From contig CDMY01000695.1 in the NCBI GenBank assembly GCA_001179505.1, forward strand, positions 1-29,306: DNA of 29,306 nt, given 5' to 3'. Made by a program: the position numbers and the translations under genes. Positions 9,869 through 21,906 of the stretch are shown piece after piece. The stretch comes from Vitrella brassicaformis (lineage: Eukaryota > Sar > Vitrellaceae). Under the pieces are notes generated by a model. That model searched no databases. It was not told where the DNA came from and was given only the letters and a program-made list of their open reading frames with translations. The first letter of the stretch is position 1, and every line of letters begins with the position of its first letter.

Positions 9869-10587
9869 GGTGCAGACAGACAGGGGGCCGACGCCCAGAC
9901 GGACGCCTATTTGTCGTGCATACGATACGTGCCATGGACGTCTGCTGCCAGTGACACTGACTGAGACCTCGTTCTCCTCCTTGTCAGTGAAGACATACAC
10001 ACATAGATCCAATCCAATCCACTCCATCCATCCAAAACCAGCAGATAGATAGAAGTAAGTGTCCCACTCACTCATCTGTCTCATCCACCCATCCCATGTA
10101 TACGGCACCAAACTCAGTCAGTCGGTCAGTCAGTATGTAAGACGTCCGCACAGCAGGGAGTCACTCACTGGCCGGCCGATAGACAGACGCATCATCGCAT
10201 GTGACGACTGACCTTCGTTGTTCGTTCACCTACGCAGGCAGATATGACGACGAATTACCAACCATACCGGATGGATGGATGGATCGGATCGAATTGGCAG
10301 CAGTGGGACTCAGTGTGATTCAAACAAACAAACCACCACCACCACCACACCAGCAGCAGCTCACCCCACCCACGTTACACACACGCACCCAGCACTCACT
10401 CCACCCATCCCATCCACACCATATATCAGTACTGACTGACTGACCTCCCCACCGTCTCTCCCTCTCACTCTCACGGCCATCAATCAGATCAGTGGGGTTG
10501 GGTTGATCTCCCCACCGTGTGGAGCGAGCGGACACCGATAAAGCCATCAACCAGCCACCAACCACCGAACCGATCAATCAAGTCACC
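9869..10587. other. Convergent spacer, no gene seen
   Basis: It holds the 3' flanks of SPT4 and COPA. It contains GATA, GGAT and CACC simple repeats and GACT runs (10432-10443). I see no supported exon or RNA gene. Confidence 0.55.
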
Positions 10588-13500
10588 TCACCGGACGTAC
10601 TTGCGTAACAGAGGCCGAAACTGCATGCCAAGGGTCTGCACCAAGCACACAAGCAAGACGATGAATGCTCCTCTCTCTCTCTCTCTGTGCGTGTGATCGC
10701 CCGAGCGAGGTACCGTACCTTAGCACCGATTCGGCATAGTTGGCAGCTTGGGCAGAGTTTGCCGGCGAACTCGGCCTTGACGACGGTGCCGCAGTAGGGG
10801 CAGCGAGCGGTGCCGGCACCCGACGGGATCACCGTCAGAGACTCGGCACATATCGTGGTGTTCTCTGCATCACGTCACGTCACACACAGAGACACAGACA
10901 CAGACGCACGGCGTTAAATACTGATTGGGTGTGGTTGGTGGGGTTACTGACTGACTGACTGACTGACCCCATTCGTTGGGATCGTAGTTGATGTTGTGGG
11001 CGTCGGAGGCCTTCTGCTCGCACACTGCCAGACACTTGCTCGCCTGCATAGAATAGACCACACCACACACACTCAACAGATATCTATCGGTCAGTTTGTC
11101 TGTCTGTCTGTCTTGCCACGTTGAGGAAACAAATTGTGTGCCGACCGACCTGTTCGACGGCCTCCCTGACGCTCCGCTGGCCGGCCATGTTGCCCTGGAT
11201 GATGCGCTTCGCAAACTGATAATGCGCAGATGGAGGGATAGATAGATGGATGGATGGATGGCCAACCGACCAATCGGATCACACACACAGAGACAGAAGC
11301 GCATGAGTGGGCCAGTCAGTCCTATTGCGTGAGCATCGCGTGTGTGTCTGTACCGATGCGGCCGTGATGAAGTTTTGCGCCCTGAATGCGGTGGTCATAG
11401 CCATGCGGACGGCCAGCAGCAAGTGCGCCGGCTGCATCTTGCAAGTCGTCAGGTAAGACGCCAGCTCGACACCTGCACACTCACACACGCATACAAACGT
11501 ACTTACATGATGGGGTGTGTGTCGGTCGTGTGGGTAAGGTCGTGGGTAAGGTCCTCTCTCAGCTTGCTTACTTCTCGCAGCTTGGTTTTGCGGGAGGTCT
11601 TTCCTCGTGACTTCGATCTTCATGGCCTTGACGTACTCGCGGCATATCTCTATCGACTCGTTCAACTGATATCGGATACGCACACACACACACACACACA
11701 CACAGAGGGAGAGGGAGAGGGAGAGGGAGAGAGTGCACGGCGTGGGTGCCAACCCACCCACCCACCCACCACCCACCCACCTGTGCCTCTTCCTCGTCGT
11801 TGGTAGCCGTGACGAGAGGGATGGTCTGCAGCACCCCACGGAAGGCCTGCAACGCCTCTCCAAACTTGCCTGCAGTACAACACACATTCTCGCCGAACGG
11901 CCATAAGCACACAGACAGAGACACGGCGTCGCCTCCCTCCCTCCCTCCCTCCGCACCTTGTGTGGTGAGTTTGTTGGCGTCTCTGAGCATCTCGAGCAGC
12001 CCCGGTGGCGTGAACAGGTGCACAGGCACGTCATTCTTCTCTTTCAAAGTGCCGCTCGCCAGCAGAGGAAATGCCATCGACGGCGTGTGCGGCAGTCCTG
12101 GCAGGTAGCACCACGTTGCCTACACCCACACCACACAAACACACAGACACAGACACACACGTGCAGGTGGCCAGGCGTGTCTGTGTGTGTGTGTGTGTGT
12201 TTGTGTGTGTGTTTGGGGGACTGACCTGGTATGCCTGTAGGAAGAGTGGCTGCAGCGGGTCGGCGTTGATGAGTCCGATGCGCTTGCGCAGCATCTCGAG
12301 AGCTGCCTCGAAGTCACCTGGCATGACCCACAGACACACAGGCATGTGCAGTTCCCTCCCTCCTTCTGCGGGCAAAGGAACACCCCCCACCCCATCCCAC
12401 CTGCTGCGACGAGGTCGGGCACCATGGGCTGCTCACGCACCCATCTACACGATGTAGACACACACCGACTCATCTCAGACGCACCACGATGATGGCACGG
12501 CATGGACCTATCGGTGTTGTCTGTCTTTCTCCCCCTCTGCATGGCATGCTCACCGTTGCTGCGGCCTTTCTCCTCTGCTGACGAATCGGCCGGCGGCCGC
12601 TGCCGGCGCCGCTGCAGCAGGGGCTGCTGCGGCTATAAAGACAGACACATATGCACAGCAGCAAAACACTCACTCGTCGCCTGACTGCGTGTGGGTGTTT
12701 TCAGCTGATTGCGGGCACACCTGCGCCAGTGGGTGTGGTTTCGATGGTGCCGAAGTCGAGGTCATCGCCGCCCCAACCACCGCCAGGTGCCTGATGGACA
12801 TGCCACACACACACACACACACACACTCGTCCATCTCTGCTGCTGAGTTGTGTCGTGTCGTGTTGTGTCGTGTTGTGTTGTGTGGCTGAGCAGCCCACTC
12901 ACTCACCGCGGCGTCTCCCAGTGCAGCATCGAAGTCGCCCATCTCGTCTGCCCAACCGCCCTCGCCTAAGAGACGAAGACCAGCCACACACCAGACCCGC
13001 ACCATGGTGTTTGAAGGTGCCCATACGGACGAACGAACAGGTCATGTAACTAACGCGACCCACCTGCCGGCACGCCCGTGGCGTCCTCAAAAGCCATCTC
13101 CTCCTCAATGCCTTCTGGACACACACACACACACACACACATACGGTTTCACGACTGCAAGTGCATTGCTTTGCCCATTTGCGAGCGAAGGTGCACGGAC
13201 CTGCTTGTGGTCCGTTTTGCTGGTCGGTGACGTTGGCTGCGGTGGTGAGTGCGTTCTCGAATATGTGCTTTGCCGAGCTCAGCAACGGCCAGTTGGTCGC
13301 CTCTGTGTGGGCACGGCACGGCACAGAAAGAGAGAGGCACATATGAGAAAGTTGTGTGTGTGTGTGTGTGTGTTTGGGGAGTGGGAGTGGGAGGGGGAGA
13401 CCACTGTCGGTTTGTCTGATGAGTGGGAAGGGTGGGATGAGCAGCTTTGGGCTGGCGGGCATGATCGAGTCGAAGTCCACACCCTGAACCGCCTCCTCCA

Positions 13501-14535
13501 GCGCCTGCACACAACACATGTCATTCATGTGTGTTAATCAGATGATCGATCTGTGTCTGTCGTGCGTGTCCTTTGGCCCCCAGATACGTTAGTTAGGTAA
13601 CGTACCTGTGAGTACTCTGTGAGTCCGTGTGTCTTGGCTGTGAGTGCCGCCAGGGGGGTCTGCCCCACCTCTGCCAAGATCTTGACGCGCTCAGCCACAT
13701 CGCCCAACATCAGAGCTGCACCGCACCCACCATCACCACACACACACACACACATACAGACAAAGCTGCGTTTCTCTGCTGCAGGTGCATATGTGTGTGT
13801 GTGTGGCCGGACCATTATGGAATCGCGACATGACGTCGCCCCTCATTTCGGCGATCTTGAGCATCTTGCGCAGCTTGGCGATGTTGCCTGCAGTGCGGGC
13901 AGCCAGGAAGGAACACATAAAGGCGTGATTTACAGCGAATAGCACTCATTGGAAGGGGGCACATGCCCCGCCAGGCGTGTGTTGGTGCAGAAGATGCAGA
14001 GCAGACAGACATACCAGTGATGAGGTAGAGGAAGGAGAGGCGCTCGAAGTTCTTGGTGCGCTGATAGACCTGCACGATGGATGCAGACCAGACAGACAGA
14101 CACCACACACCCCACACACACCAGGCACAGAACATGGTATGACAACGGGCGTGTGTGTCTGTCGTGTAGCGGTGGTGGTGGTAGGTTACTTACCATTTCG
14201 ACAATCTGGTGGTTACCCTGACGCAGCGCCTCCACACCAAGACGTGTCCAACAAGCCTGCAGAAACACACACATACACACGGTGAGGGATGTCTGTCCCT
14301 GTTGTGCTGCCTGCGTTGGTTCCTTGCTTGCCTTCTCGTCGATGATTTGTGCGGAGGCCATGGCTTCTTCGATGTGGCCGAACTCCAAGGCCAAGTTGAA
14401 ACGCGTCCGGGGATCTTCCACAAACTGAGAGATACACACACAACACAGAGAGACATGACAGACACAGACATACAAAGCAAAGCAAAGAAAGGCCTATAGT
14501 GAGTGAATGGACGCACTCGTGTGCGAAAGACGTGG

Positions 14536-14572
<37 letters not shown>

Positions 14573-16729
14573 TTGCGTACACACCTGCAAAGCGACTTCT
14601 GGGTGTCCTTTCCGCTTGAGGTAGCCGATGACAGCATTGCCGCACAGACGTCCTGCAGCCAGCCAGCCATGAATGCGACAAACCAACCACATGTGTGTGT
14701 ATGACTACGTGTGTGTGTGCGTGGGGTCACACAGATGAGTGCGCACCTGTTTTGATGAAAGAAGCGACTTGGTTGAACTGTTTGTGGTGCAGCGCCAGCT
14801 TGAACAAGTACTCGGTGCAATTCAACTTCTGCAGTCACCACACACACACACACACAGACATGAAAGAATGGGTGTGTGAGGCGGTGTGTGGTGTGTGGGT
14901 GTGTGTGCGCGCCTGCTTCTGGACGGTGTGCTCGCGAGTGAGGAAGTAGAGGTGCTGCTTCGCCACCCTACAGACACACACACACACACACCAGGGCACA
15001 CAAGCATCGCATTCACGGCATGGATCCCTGTCTCGGTGTGTGTGTGTGCTCCCTCCCTCCCTCCCTACTTGATGATGTAGATCGGGTCGTTGAGTGAGTG
15101 GATAATGCCGTGGTCGCCGTTCGTCAGGCAGTATTTGACGTGACTCAACGTTGAGTACACAAACACTCCTGCACACAACACAGACACACACGACACACGC
15201 CTCGGTGTGGGTGTGGGTGTGGCTTGGTGTGTGGTGGCTACCGTGTTCGTCCCACGCGCCGCTTTTGATGCGGATGTTTTCGTGCAGCGAGTAGAGGTTC
15301 TCGAGCTTGCTGTCCGCCAGGAGGATGTTGTGCTTGGACAGCAAAGCCACGTGGCTCATCGACGGGGACCATATGATGTACCTAACACACCACACCACAC
15401 CACACCACAGCACCGCACCGCCCAACACACATACACATACCCCTCTCTCTCTCTGTGTGTCTCTCTCTGTCTGTCTGTGTCTGTGTCTGTTTCTGTTTCT
15501 GTGTGTGTGGGCGGATCGGTGGCGCACCTGACTCCTGAAGCGCATGTGACCTCGCCGAGCGTCTTGCGCGTCGTGAGATCGTACAGCAGCACCTGCACAC
15601 ACATCACATATGACACACACACAGACAGACAGACACACAGGCGGCGTGTGTGGTGCGGTGCCACCAACCAGACCGAACCTTTTCCTCGCTCTTGAGAAGG
15701 AGTCTGTTGTTGCCGGCGGGGAAGATGCGGTCGACGGTGCAGGGCGGCTCGATCCGCTTAGACAACTCGTTGGACAAGTTCAAGATCTCGATCCAGCCTG
15801 TGTGGCACAACCCCACACACAGAGAGACCATGTGCGGTGCTGTGCCCGTTGTGTGTGTGTGTGTGTGTGTGTGTACCTGATTTGTCGAGTGTTGCGAAGC
15901 GATTGCGCGCGATGAAGGCAACGGAGCTGGCGGAGCCCTGCCCAATTAACACACACACCAAGACAAGACGGCCAGATGTTTATTTAGGACGTGTGTGTGC
16001 GTGCGGATGTGGTGGCTGTCTTGCTGTTGCTGCAGCTGGCTGACCGTTTTGGTGGGAATGGCGTCTGCCCTGCCAACGGTGTCGACAGGGCATGTGACGA
16101 GGTCGTACGAGCCGCCCTCGGTGTCTTGCTGATGAGTGGATGACGGGCCACGATTGATTCATTGATCCGTAGAGTCGACACACACACACACACACACACA
16201 GCAGACAGGGAGGGAGGGAGGGAGGGAGGGGGGGATGCGTCCAAGAGTAGTCACACACACGGAGGGGAGGTGGATGCGTTTCTCGTCAGGTGACTGACGC
16301 ACGTAGTATACGAGGAGGTTGACTTCTGTCGGGTTGAGCGTGTTGACGTACAGGTATCGCGGGCCTGTGTCTCACACACACAAACAGACGGACAGATGTG
16401 GGGGCGACACACATACAGAGAGGGGAAGGGAGGGAGGGAGCGGCCCACGTGTGTGGTGTGTGTGTGTGTGTGTGTGACAGACCGCTGGCCATGGGGTTTG
16501 GCGGCCTCCGTGCGCTTGTGAGTGAGGTGGACGTGTCGCTCGTCAGGTCATAACGCTGTTTGGCAGTCAGCCATGACACACACCGATACTCTCGTGTGTG
16601 TGTGGGGTGGTGGTCGCGTAGCTGGTTAGTTACCGTCAGGTATCTGTCCTTGATGTAATAAAGATGGTGCCCGTGCACCTGCACACACACACACACACAC
16701 ACCCATCCGCAGGCGATTCATTTTCTCTC

Positions 16730-16760
<31 letters not shown>

Positions 16761-18777
16761 GTCTGTCTGTCTGTCTGTGTGTGTTGATACGTGGCAGGCC
16801 GGCCTCTCCCGGTCCAGCTTGAACACAACCATCCCGCTGTCATGACCTGATACCACCACAACACACACACACACACACACGTCTTTACTCCTGATGGCGA
16901 CGAGAGGTTTCTGGTGCGTGGGTCCGTACCGACAGCAATGAGGTTGGACGATTTGTGTGCGGTGAGGATCCAAAACCGGTCGTTCTCGCGACGGAATGTG
17001 TGGATGCCTGGCAGGCACACACACATTCCGTTCGTCCATAGGCCGATGCACCCACCATTGGGGACAGAGATGTCTCTGCAGGTGAGTGAGGAGCACAGTC
17101 AGTCCACCTGTTCGTTTAGAAGCGTCCCACACACGAATGGTCCGGTCTTCGGAATTGGACAGCACCAGATCCTGAAGGAACGAGTTGCACCATAATAAGT
17201 GGATGGATGGATGGATGGCATCTCCCACGAGGGAGGGACCACCGACAGACATGAATGACGTAGATACATACCTTCTTAGGGTGGAAGAGGACGCACGAGA
17301 CGTTGTTGAAGTGGCCGCGAAGGGTGTCCACCTCCCACGCTTTGGTCTCTGTCCCTCCATTCGGCGGCACACAACACAACACAACACAACACACAACAGA
17401 CAGACAGACAGACGCAAATGAGCACACGGAACCCCATGTGTGTGCGCGTGTGTGACATGTCATGTCCCTCCGTCTGAGTACCTACCGTTCATCCGCCACA
17501 GTTTGATGAGCCTGTCGTCGGCGCCCGACACGATCAGCGGGAGGCTGGGGTGGAACGACGCCCAGTTGACGCCACGGTCGTGACCCTCCAACACATACCT
17601 TCACACACACACACACACACACATGAATGGATGGACACATGGATGGATGGATGTGTGTGGTTTGGTCGACTGACTTGACGACTGCATCACTGGTGCCGAA
17701 CACGTCTGCATGCTGGCTGTGGCTCGGACCTGCACAGACAGCACAGGCCACACCCACCAGACCAGACGGACAGACACAGCACACACAATCAATAGAAAGA
17801 CACGCAATATACGAGTGGGGGTGAGCAGAGGAGAGGCGCGTAGGTGCGTACCGGATCCCGACCCACTGATGGACACGGTCTTCTCGCGCAGACCTGTTCA
17901 CACACACACAAAGACAGACAGACAGACAGACACACAGGCAGACGCAGCGATGTGTGTGTGTGTCTTGGGGAAGACCCATTCCCCCCCCCCCCCCCCCCCN
18001 NNNNNNNNNNNNNNNNNNNNNNNNNNNNNNNNNNNNNNNNNNNNNNNNNNNNNNNNNNNNNNNNNNNNNNNNNNNNNNNNNNNNNNNNNNNNNNNNNNNN
18101 NNNNNNNNNNNNNNNNNNNNNNNNNNNNNNNNNNNNNNNNNNNNNNNNNNNNNNNNNNNNNNNNNNNNNNNNNNNNNNNNNNNNNNNNNNNNNNNNNNNN
18201 NNNNNNNNNNNNNNNNNNNNNNNNNNNNNNNNNNNNNNNNNNNNNNNNNNNNNNNNNNNNNNNNNNNNNNNNNNNNNNNNNNNNNNNNNNNNNNNNNNNC
18301 CCCCCGCCTCGCCTAGCATGCATACCTGATATGTCCCACACGCGCACGGTCTGGTCGAGCGATGCCGACACAACCAGGTCGTCCTTGCGGTGGAACTGCG
18401 CACACATGACGTAGTGGTTGTGGCCCGTCAACACGGCGATGCAGCTGCGGCTCTGCCAATTCCAAATGCGCACTGATTGCAATCAATCACAACACACGCA
18501 TTGCATCGCATACACACACGGGCGAGGCGAGTCGAGTGATCCGCAGCTAGAGAGGTACACACCACACGAACGACACGAACGCACCGGTTTGGTCGTCGCT
18601 GGCTGAGAGTATCCAGGGGTACTCAGGATGAAACTGGACCGTCCTGATGTAGTCGAGGTGGCCCAGCAACGTGAAGATGCAACGACGCTGCTTGTAATTC
18701 CACACCTGATTGACACACACGCACACATACACGACCCAATCAAAAGATCGATCGATGGCATTATTATCTTGCCTTCC

Positions 18778-18808
<31 letters not shown>

Positions 18809-19152
18809 GTGCGAGCGTACTTTGATCTTGTAGTCGTCTCCGCCCGACACGAACAGGGGCTGACTCGGGTGGAAATCCACTCCACGAACCGGACCTGTGC
18901 GACCAGATCAGATGAATGACACACATGCGCAAACACGAGGAGAGAGATCCAGTCTGTCTGTCTGTCTGTTTGTCGCCCGTCCGTGGTATCTGACTGACCC
19001 TCATGTTCATCGAATTTGTCGATGAGTGATCCGATTCTGTAGTCCCAGAGCTGTATGGTGCCGTTGTGCAGCGACGCCAATATCCACGACAGCTTAGGGT
19101 GGAACGACAGACCCTTCACTCGGTTGCTCTTCGTCTCGCACTTGACCAACAT
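10588..19152 (-). CDS. COPA: Coatomer subunit alpha (alpha-COP)
   Basis: The model has 44 exons and 1256 aa (human 1224); every junction keeps phase. Alpha-COP is part of the B subcomplex of the COPI coat, which returns dilysine-tagged proteins from Golgi to ER. The N-terminal WD40 propeller is strongly conserved: [73 protein letters not shown] and [17 protein letters not shown]. The helical middle has [18 protein letters not shown]; an Ala/Pro linker sits in the exon at 12554-12632; the C-terminal part ends in a CPYC/CPSC zinc-ribbon-like motif. Exons, 5' to 3': 18999-19152, 18821-18894, 18585-18705, 18326-18472, 17852-17893, 17675-17729, 17486-17598, 17272-17348, 17108-17171, 16930-17007, 16791-16846, 16634-16678, 16483-16555, 16261-16364, 16045-16128, 15877-15937, 15679-15797, 15528-15592, 15242-15381, 15069-15168, 14913-14967, 14747-14828, 14585-14652, 14332-14424, 14194-14256, 14015-14069, 13813-13887, 13606-13715, 13405-13504, 13201-13302, 13064-13114, 12907-12965, 12721-12790, 12554-12632, 12401-12444, 12226-12317, 11957-12119, 11781-11869, 11572-11665, 11354-11472, 11150-11215, 10968-11043, 10719-10864, 10588-10635. 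Confidence 0.97.
14257..14331 (-). other. GC-AG intron of COPA
   Basis: The donor is GAGAAG|GCAAGC, the classic GC donor context, and the acceptor is TTTCTGCAG. The join gives IIDEK-ACWTRLG, matching the conserved helical repeat region of alpha-COP. Confidence 0.8.
14829..14912 (-). other. GC-AG intron of COPA
   Basis: The donor is AAGCAG|GCGCGC; no GT donor nearby joins QKQ to KLNCTEYLF in frame. The acceptor is ACTGCAG. The 5' part is CACA-rich and the 3' part TGTG-rich. Confidence 0.75.
16724..16790. repeat. Compound CT/CTGT microsatellite in a COPA intron
   Basis: CT and CTGT runs end at a COPA donor. On the sense strand the intron begins GTATCAACACACACAGACAG and ends in a TG run before the acceptor. 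Confidence 0.9.
17981..18305. other. Assembly gap flanked by poly-C
   Basis: There are 300 unknown bases at 18000-18299, with 19 C before and 6 C after. On the COPA sense strand this is a poly-G tract. The gap lies inside the intron between the exons at 18326-18472 and 17852-17893. Both sides are phase 1 and join as DIS-GLREK, matching DISGLRKK in human alpha-COP, so no exon appears to be missing. Confidence 0.95.
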
Positions 19153-19608
19153 GATCACTCACCACAGACGACCGAACCAACAGACCAACACCAGATGCCA
19201 GGCAGAGCAGATCAATAAGAGCACGGCAGCTGAGCTGGTGCCGTCAGTCACCCTGACTGACACACACGTGGATGGGCCGGCTCGGCTGCCTGCTGACGAG
19301 AGGTGACGTCACTGCTGCAGCTGCACTGCTCAGATCCCAGCTGGATTTCACAACAGGACGGCCATCTCGACGGCACGGCAGACCGAATGGCGCAAATCGC
19401 AACGCCAACCCACGTGACCTTTGCGCGCTGAGCTTGCAGAGCCGATCGCGGAGGGAGTCCATTCTCCGCAGCGGGGCGTCCATCGGTGCCGGACACACAG
19501 AACAGAGCGAGATCTGGTTGTTTCGGTTGCATATGGTAGCGTCGTTGGCGCGCTGACGTGCGTGTGTTGAGTGGCTGGGGCGTTGGTGCTGAGCTTGTGG
19601 TGTGTGCG
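19153..19608. promoter_or_regulatory. Shared upstream region of COPA and the MORN gene
   Basis: There are 456 bases between divergent starts, low in microsatellites. A perfect TGACGTCA palindrome (CRE-type bZIP site) lies at 19304-19311 and a TGACGTG at about 19554-19560. Binding by a bZIP factor is inference from the motif only. Confidence 0.45.
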
Positions 19609-21906
19609 ATGGGTTCCAACTGCAGCGTGTGTGGCGACGGGCCCAGGCATGGCGAAGCGGCCTACAACGAATACTCACCGGGAGTCGCACAAAACGCGGT
19701 CAGCGACCGAGTGCTGAAGCTGGTCTGTCTGTCCCTCTCTCTCTTCATGTGTGTGTGCTTGTCAATTGCCTTTGTGTGAGTCAGCAGGACCACTCAGCGG
19801 AGGAGGCCCCCTTCACAAACAATGCGGTGAGTCAGTCAGTCAGTCAGGCTCTTCTTTCTGGGTGGGTGATCTGTGCTCTTGCGTGTCGACCGGTGCAGGC
19901 CCTGATGCCCCCCGGCCCGCCCGTCGCACCCACAGGCGTCGACGCAGGTCAGCCACAAGCCTCACCGACTTCCTGACCACCAACTTTCCCCACTCATACA
20001 TATTTGTTTGTGTGCCTCTTGGTTTCCATCTCCCCTCTCTCGCTGCCCCCCTCTCTCTCTCTCTCTCTAACATCTATCTATAGTAGCGCAGAACTCCTCT
20101 CCCCGAGGATACGCCAACGGGCAGCTGTCAGCCCGTACCGAGGGCGGACAGAGCGGGGCCACTTCCACAACTGTCAACTACTTTGAAAGGTAGGTGCGTG
20201 ACGGGTGTGTGCATGTGCATGAGCATGTGTGTGTGTATCGACCGGCGTGTGTGTGTATGTGTGTGTCGATATGTAGGGAGTTGGAGGAGCTTCAGAATTT
20301 GCCCGACGCCGGCAGCGGCAGAGTCGAGTCAAGACCACCCTACAAATTCAACACCGGTGCGGTGGGTGGCCACCTCACTCAGCCAACGACGCTCCTTTCA
20401 ATATCTACGTGTGTGTGTGTGTGTGTGTGTGTGTTGATGTGTGTCATGTAGGTGCGTCTTATGAGGGCGAGTGGAAGGGCAACAAGCGCCACGGATACGG
20501 CAAAATGGAGTGGAGCGACGGGGCCGTCTACGAGGGGGAGTGGGTCGACAACCAGGCGCAAGGTCGGTCACCCAGCCGCACACACACACACACACAGAGG
20601 CAGACACGGAGACATCCATTTTCTGTATGTGTGTGTGTGTGTGTTGTGGCAACCAGGCAAGGGTCGGTTTCTGCACTTTGACGGCGACATCTACATCGGC
20701 GAGTGGCAGGGCAACGTCGCATACGGGTCAGTCAGTGAAAGAGTGAGTGAGACGAGCTCAGCACAGCGCAGCCCAGCAAGCACAGGCACATGCATGCCGT
20801 GGTTGTCCTGATATATGTGATGGTTGGTGCGGTGCAGCAATGGCATCTACTACCACAAGCAGACCACCACATACGAAGGCCAGTGGGTCAACGACGTGCA
20901 GGTAGGTATCTATCTGGCGACCAACCCTCTCACAGATGCGTGGCGTCTAATGCGCACCGCATCTGTGGTGGCATGGCATGGCATGGCATGAGGGGATGTG
21001 ATGTGTGTGCAGGAGGGTTGTGGCGTTGAGACCTGGGGCGAGGGCAGCCGCTATGAGGGTCAGTTTAAGATGGGCAAGAAGGAGGGATACGGCATCTACT
21101 ACTGGGCCGACGGATCAAAGGTACGGACGGTGCCCACGCACACACACCACACACCACACACACACACTCACCGCCGGCCTGCCATGCCACACCATGACTG
21201 CATCCCTTTGTATGTCAGTACCACGGCGAGTGGCGCGCCAACAAGATCAACGGCTACGGCATGTATGTCGGCAAAGACGGTAGGCAAACAAGACAACACA
21301 ACACAACACCAAGCAGAGCAGACAACAGCGTCGTTTCCCCCTGTGTGGCCCATGTGATGTGCCTGTCACTTTGCACACAGGTCGAAAGTTCGACGGCCAG
21401 TGGCGCGGGAGCGTGATGGACGGCATGGGGGTCTACCTCTGGGCCGACGGACGGCGATACGAAGGCCAATACCAAACCGACAAAAAAGACGGGTGAGTGA
21501 GTGAGTGCAGCGACGATCGACACGCAGAACAGCTGGCTGTCTTCACCTGTGTGTGTGTGTGTGTTGATGCCTGCAGCTTTGGCGTGTTCATTTGGGCGGA
21601 CGGGAGGCGGTACGAGGGCTTCTGGAAGGACGGCAAGCAGGACGGACAAGTACGCCCACCATCCCCTCCACAACAAAGACACACACACACTCAGACATGG
21701 AAAGATGCACACACCCCTCTCTCTGTATCTCTCTCTCTCTCTCTCTGTCTCTCTCTCAGGGTCGCTACTACATGAAGAACGGTTCGTCTCGTCTGGCCAG
21801 GTGGGCCGAGGGCCGGCGCATCGAGTGGCTGGGCGACCAGGACCCGCCAGAGAAGGAGAGGCCAGGCGCACCGGCCCCTACAGCCACCGGAGGCACACCC
21901 ACATGA
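19609..21906 (+). CDS. MORN-repeat protein with predicted N-terminal acylation
   Basis: The model has 13 exons: 19609-19722, 19785-19826, 19899-19947, 20084-20189, 20277-20356, 20452-20562, 20657-20726, 20838-20901, 21013-21120, 21219-21279, 21381-21492, 21577-21649 and 21760-21906, giving 378 aa in unbroken phase. The N terminus MGSNCSVCG has Gly2 and nearby Cys, fitting myristoylation plus palmitoylation. About 125 polar residues follow, then nine MORN repeats from YEGEWKGNKRHGYGKM to YEGFWKDGKQDGQGRYY, each with the Y-x-G-x-W/F and G-x-G signature. MORN repeats act as membrane-linked or cytoskeletal scaffolds, and in apicomplexans they mark the basal complex and budding daughters. No kinase, SET or other enzyme domain follows, so a scaffold role is the best guess. 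The C-terminal tail is Pro/Thr-rich. Confidence 0.92.

Noticed and set aside
14835..15638. Minus-strand open frame of 267 codons
   Set aside because: It crosses several COPA exons and introns out of the coding frame in places; the conserved pieces belong to the spliced COPA model.
17981..18305. Missing COPA exon in the assembly gap
   Set aside because: Flanking exons join in phase and match the uninterrupted order of alpha-COP in other eukaryotes.
17710..18414. Open frames running through the unknown bases
   Set aside because: Continuity through N is an artefact; both flanks belong to COPA and its introns.
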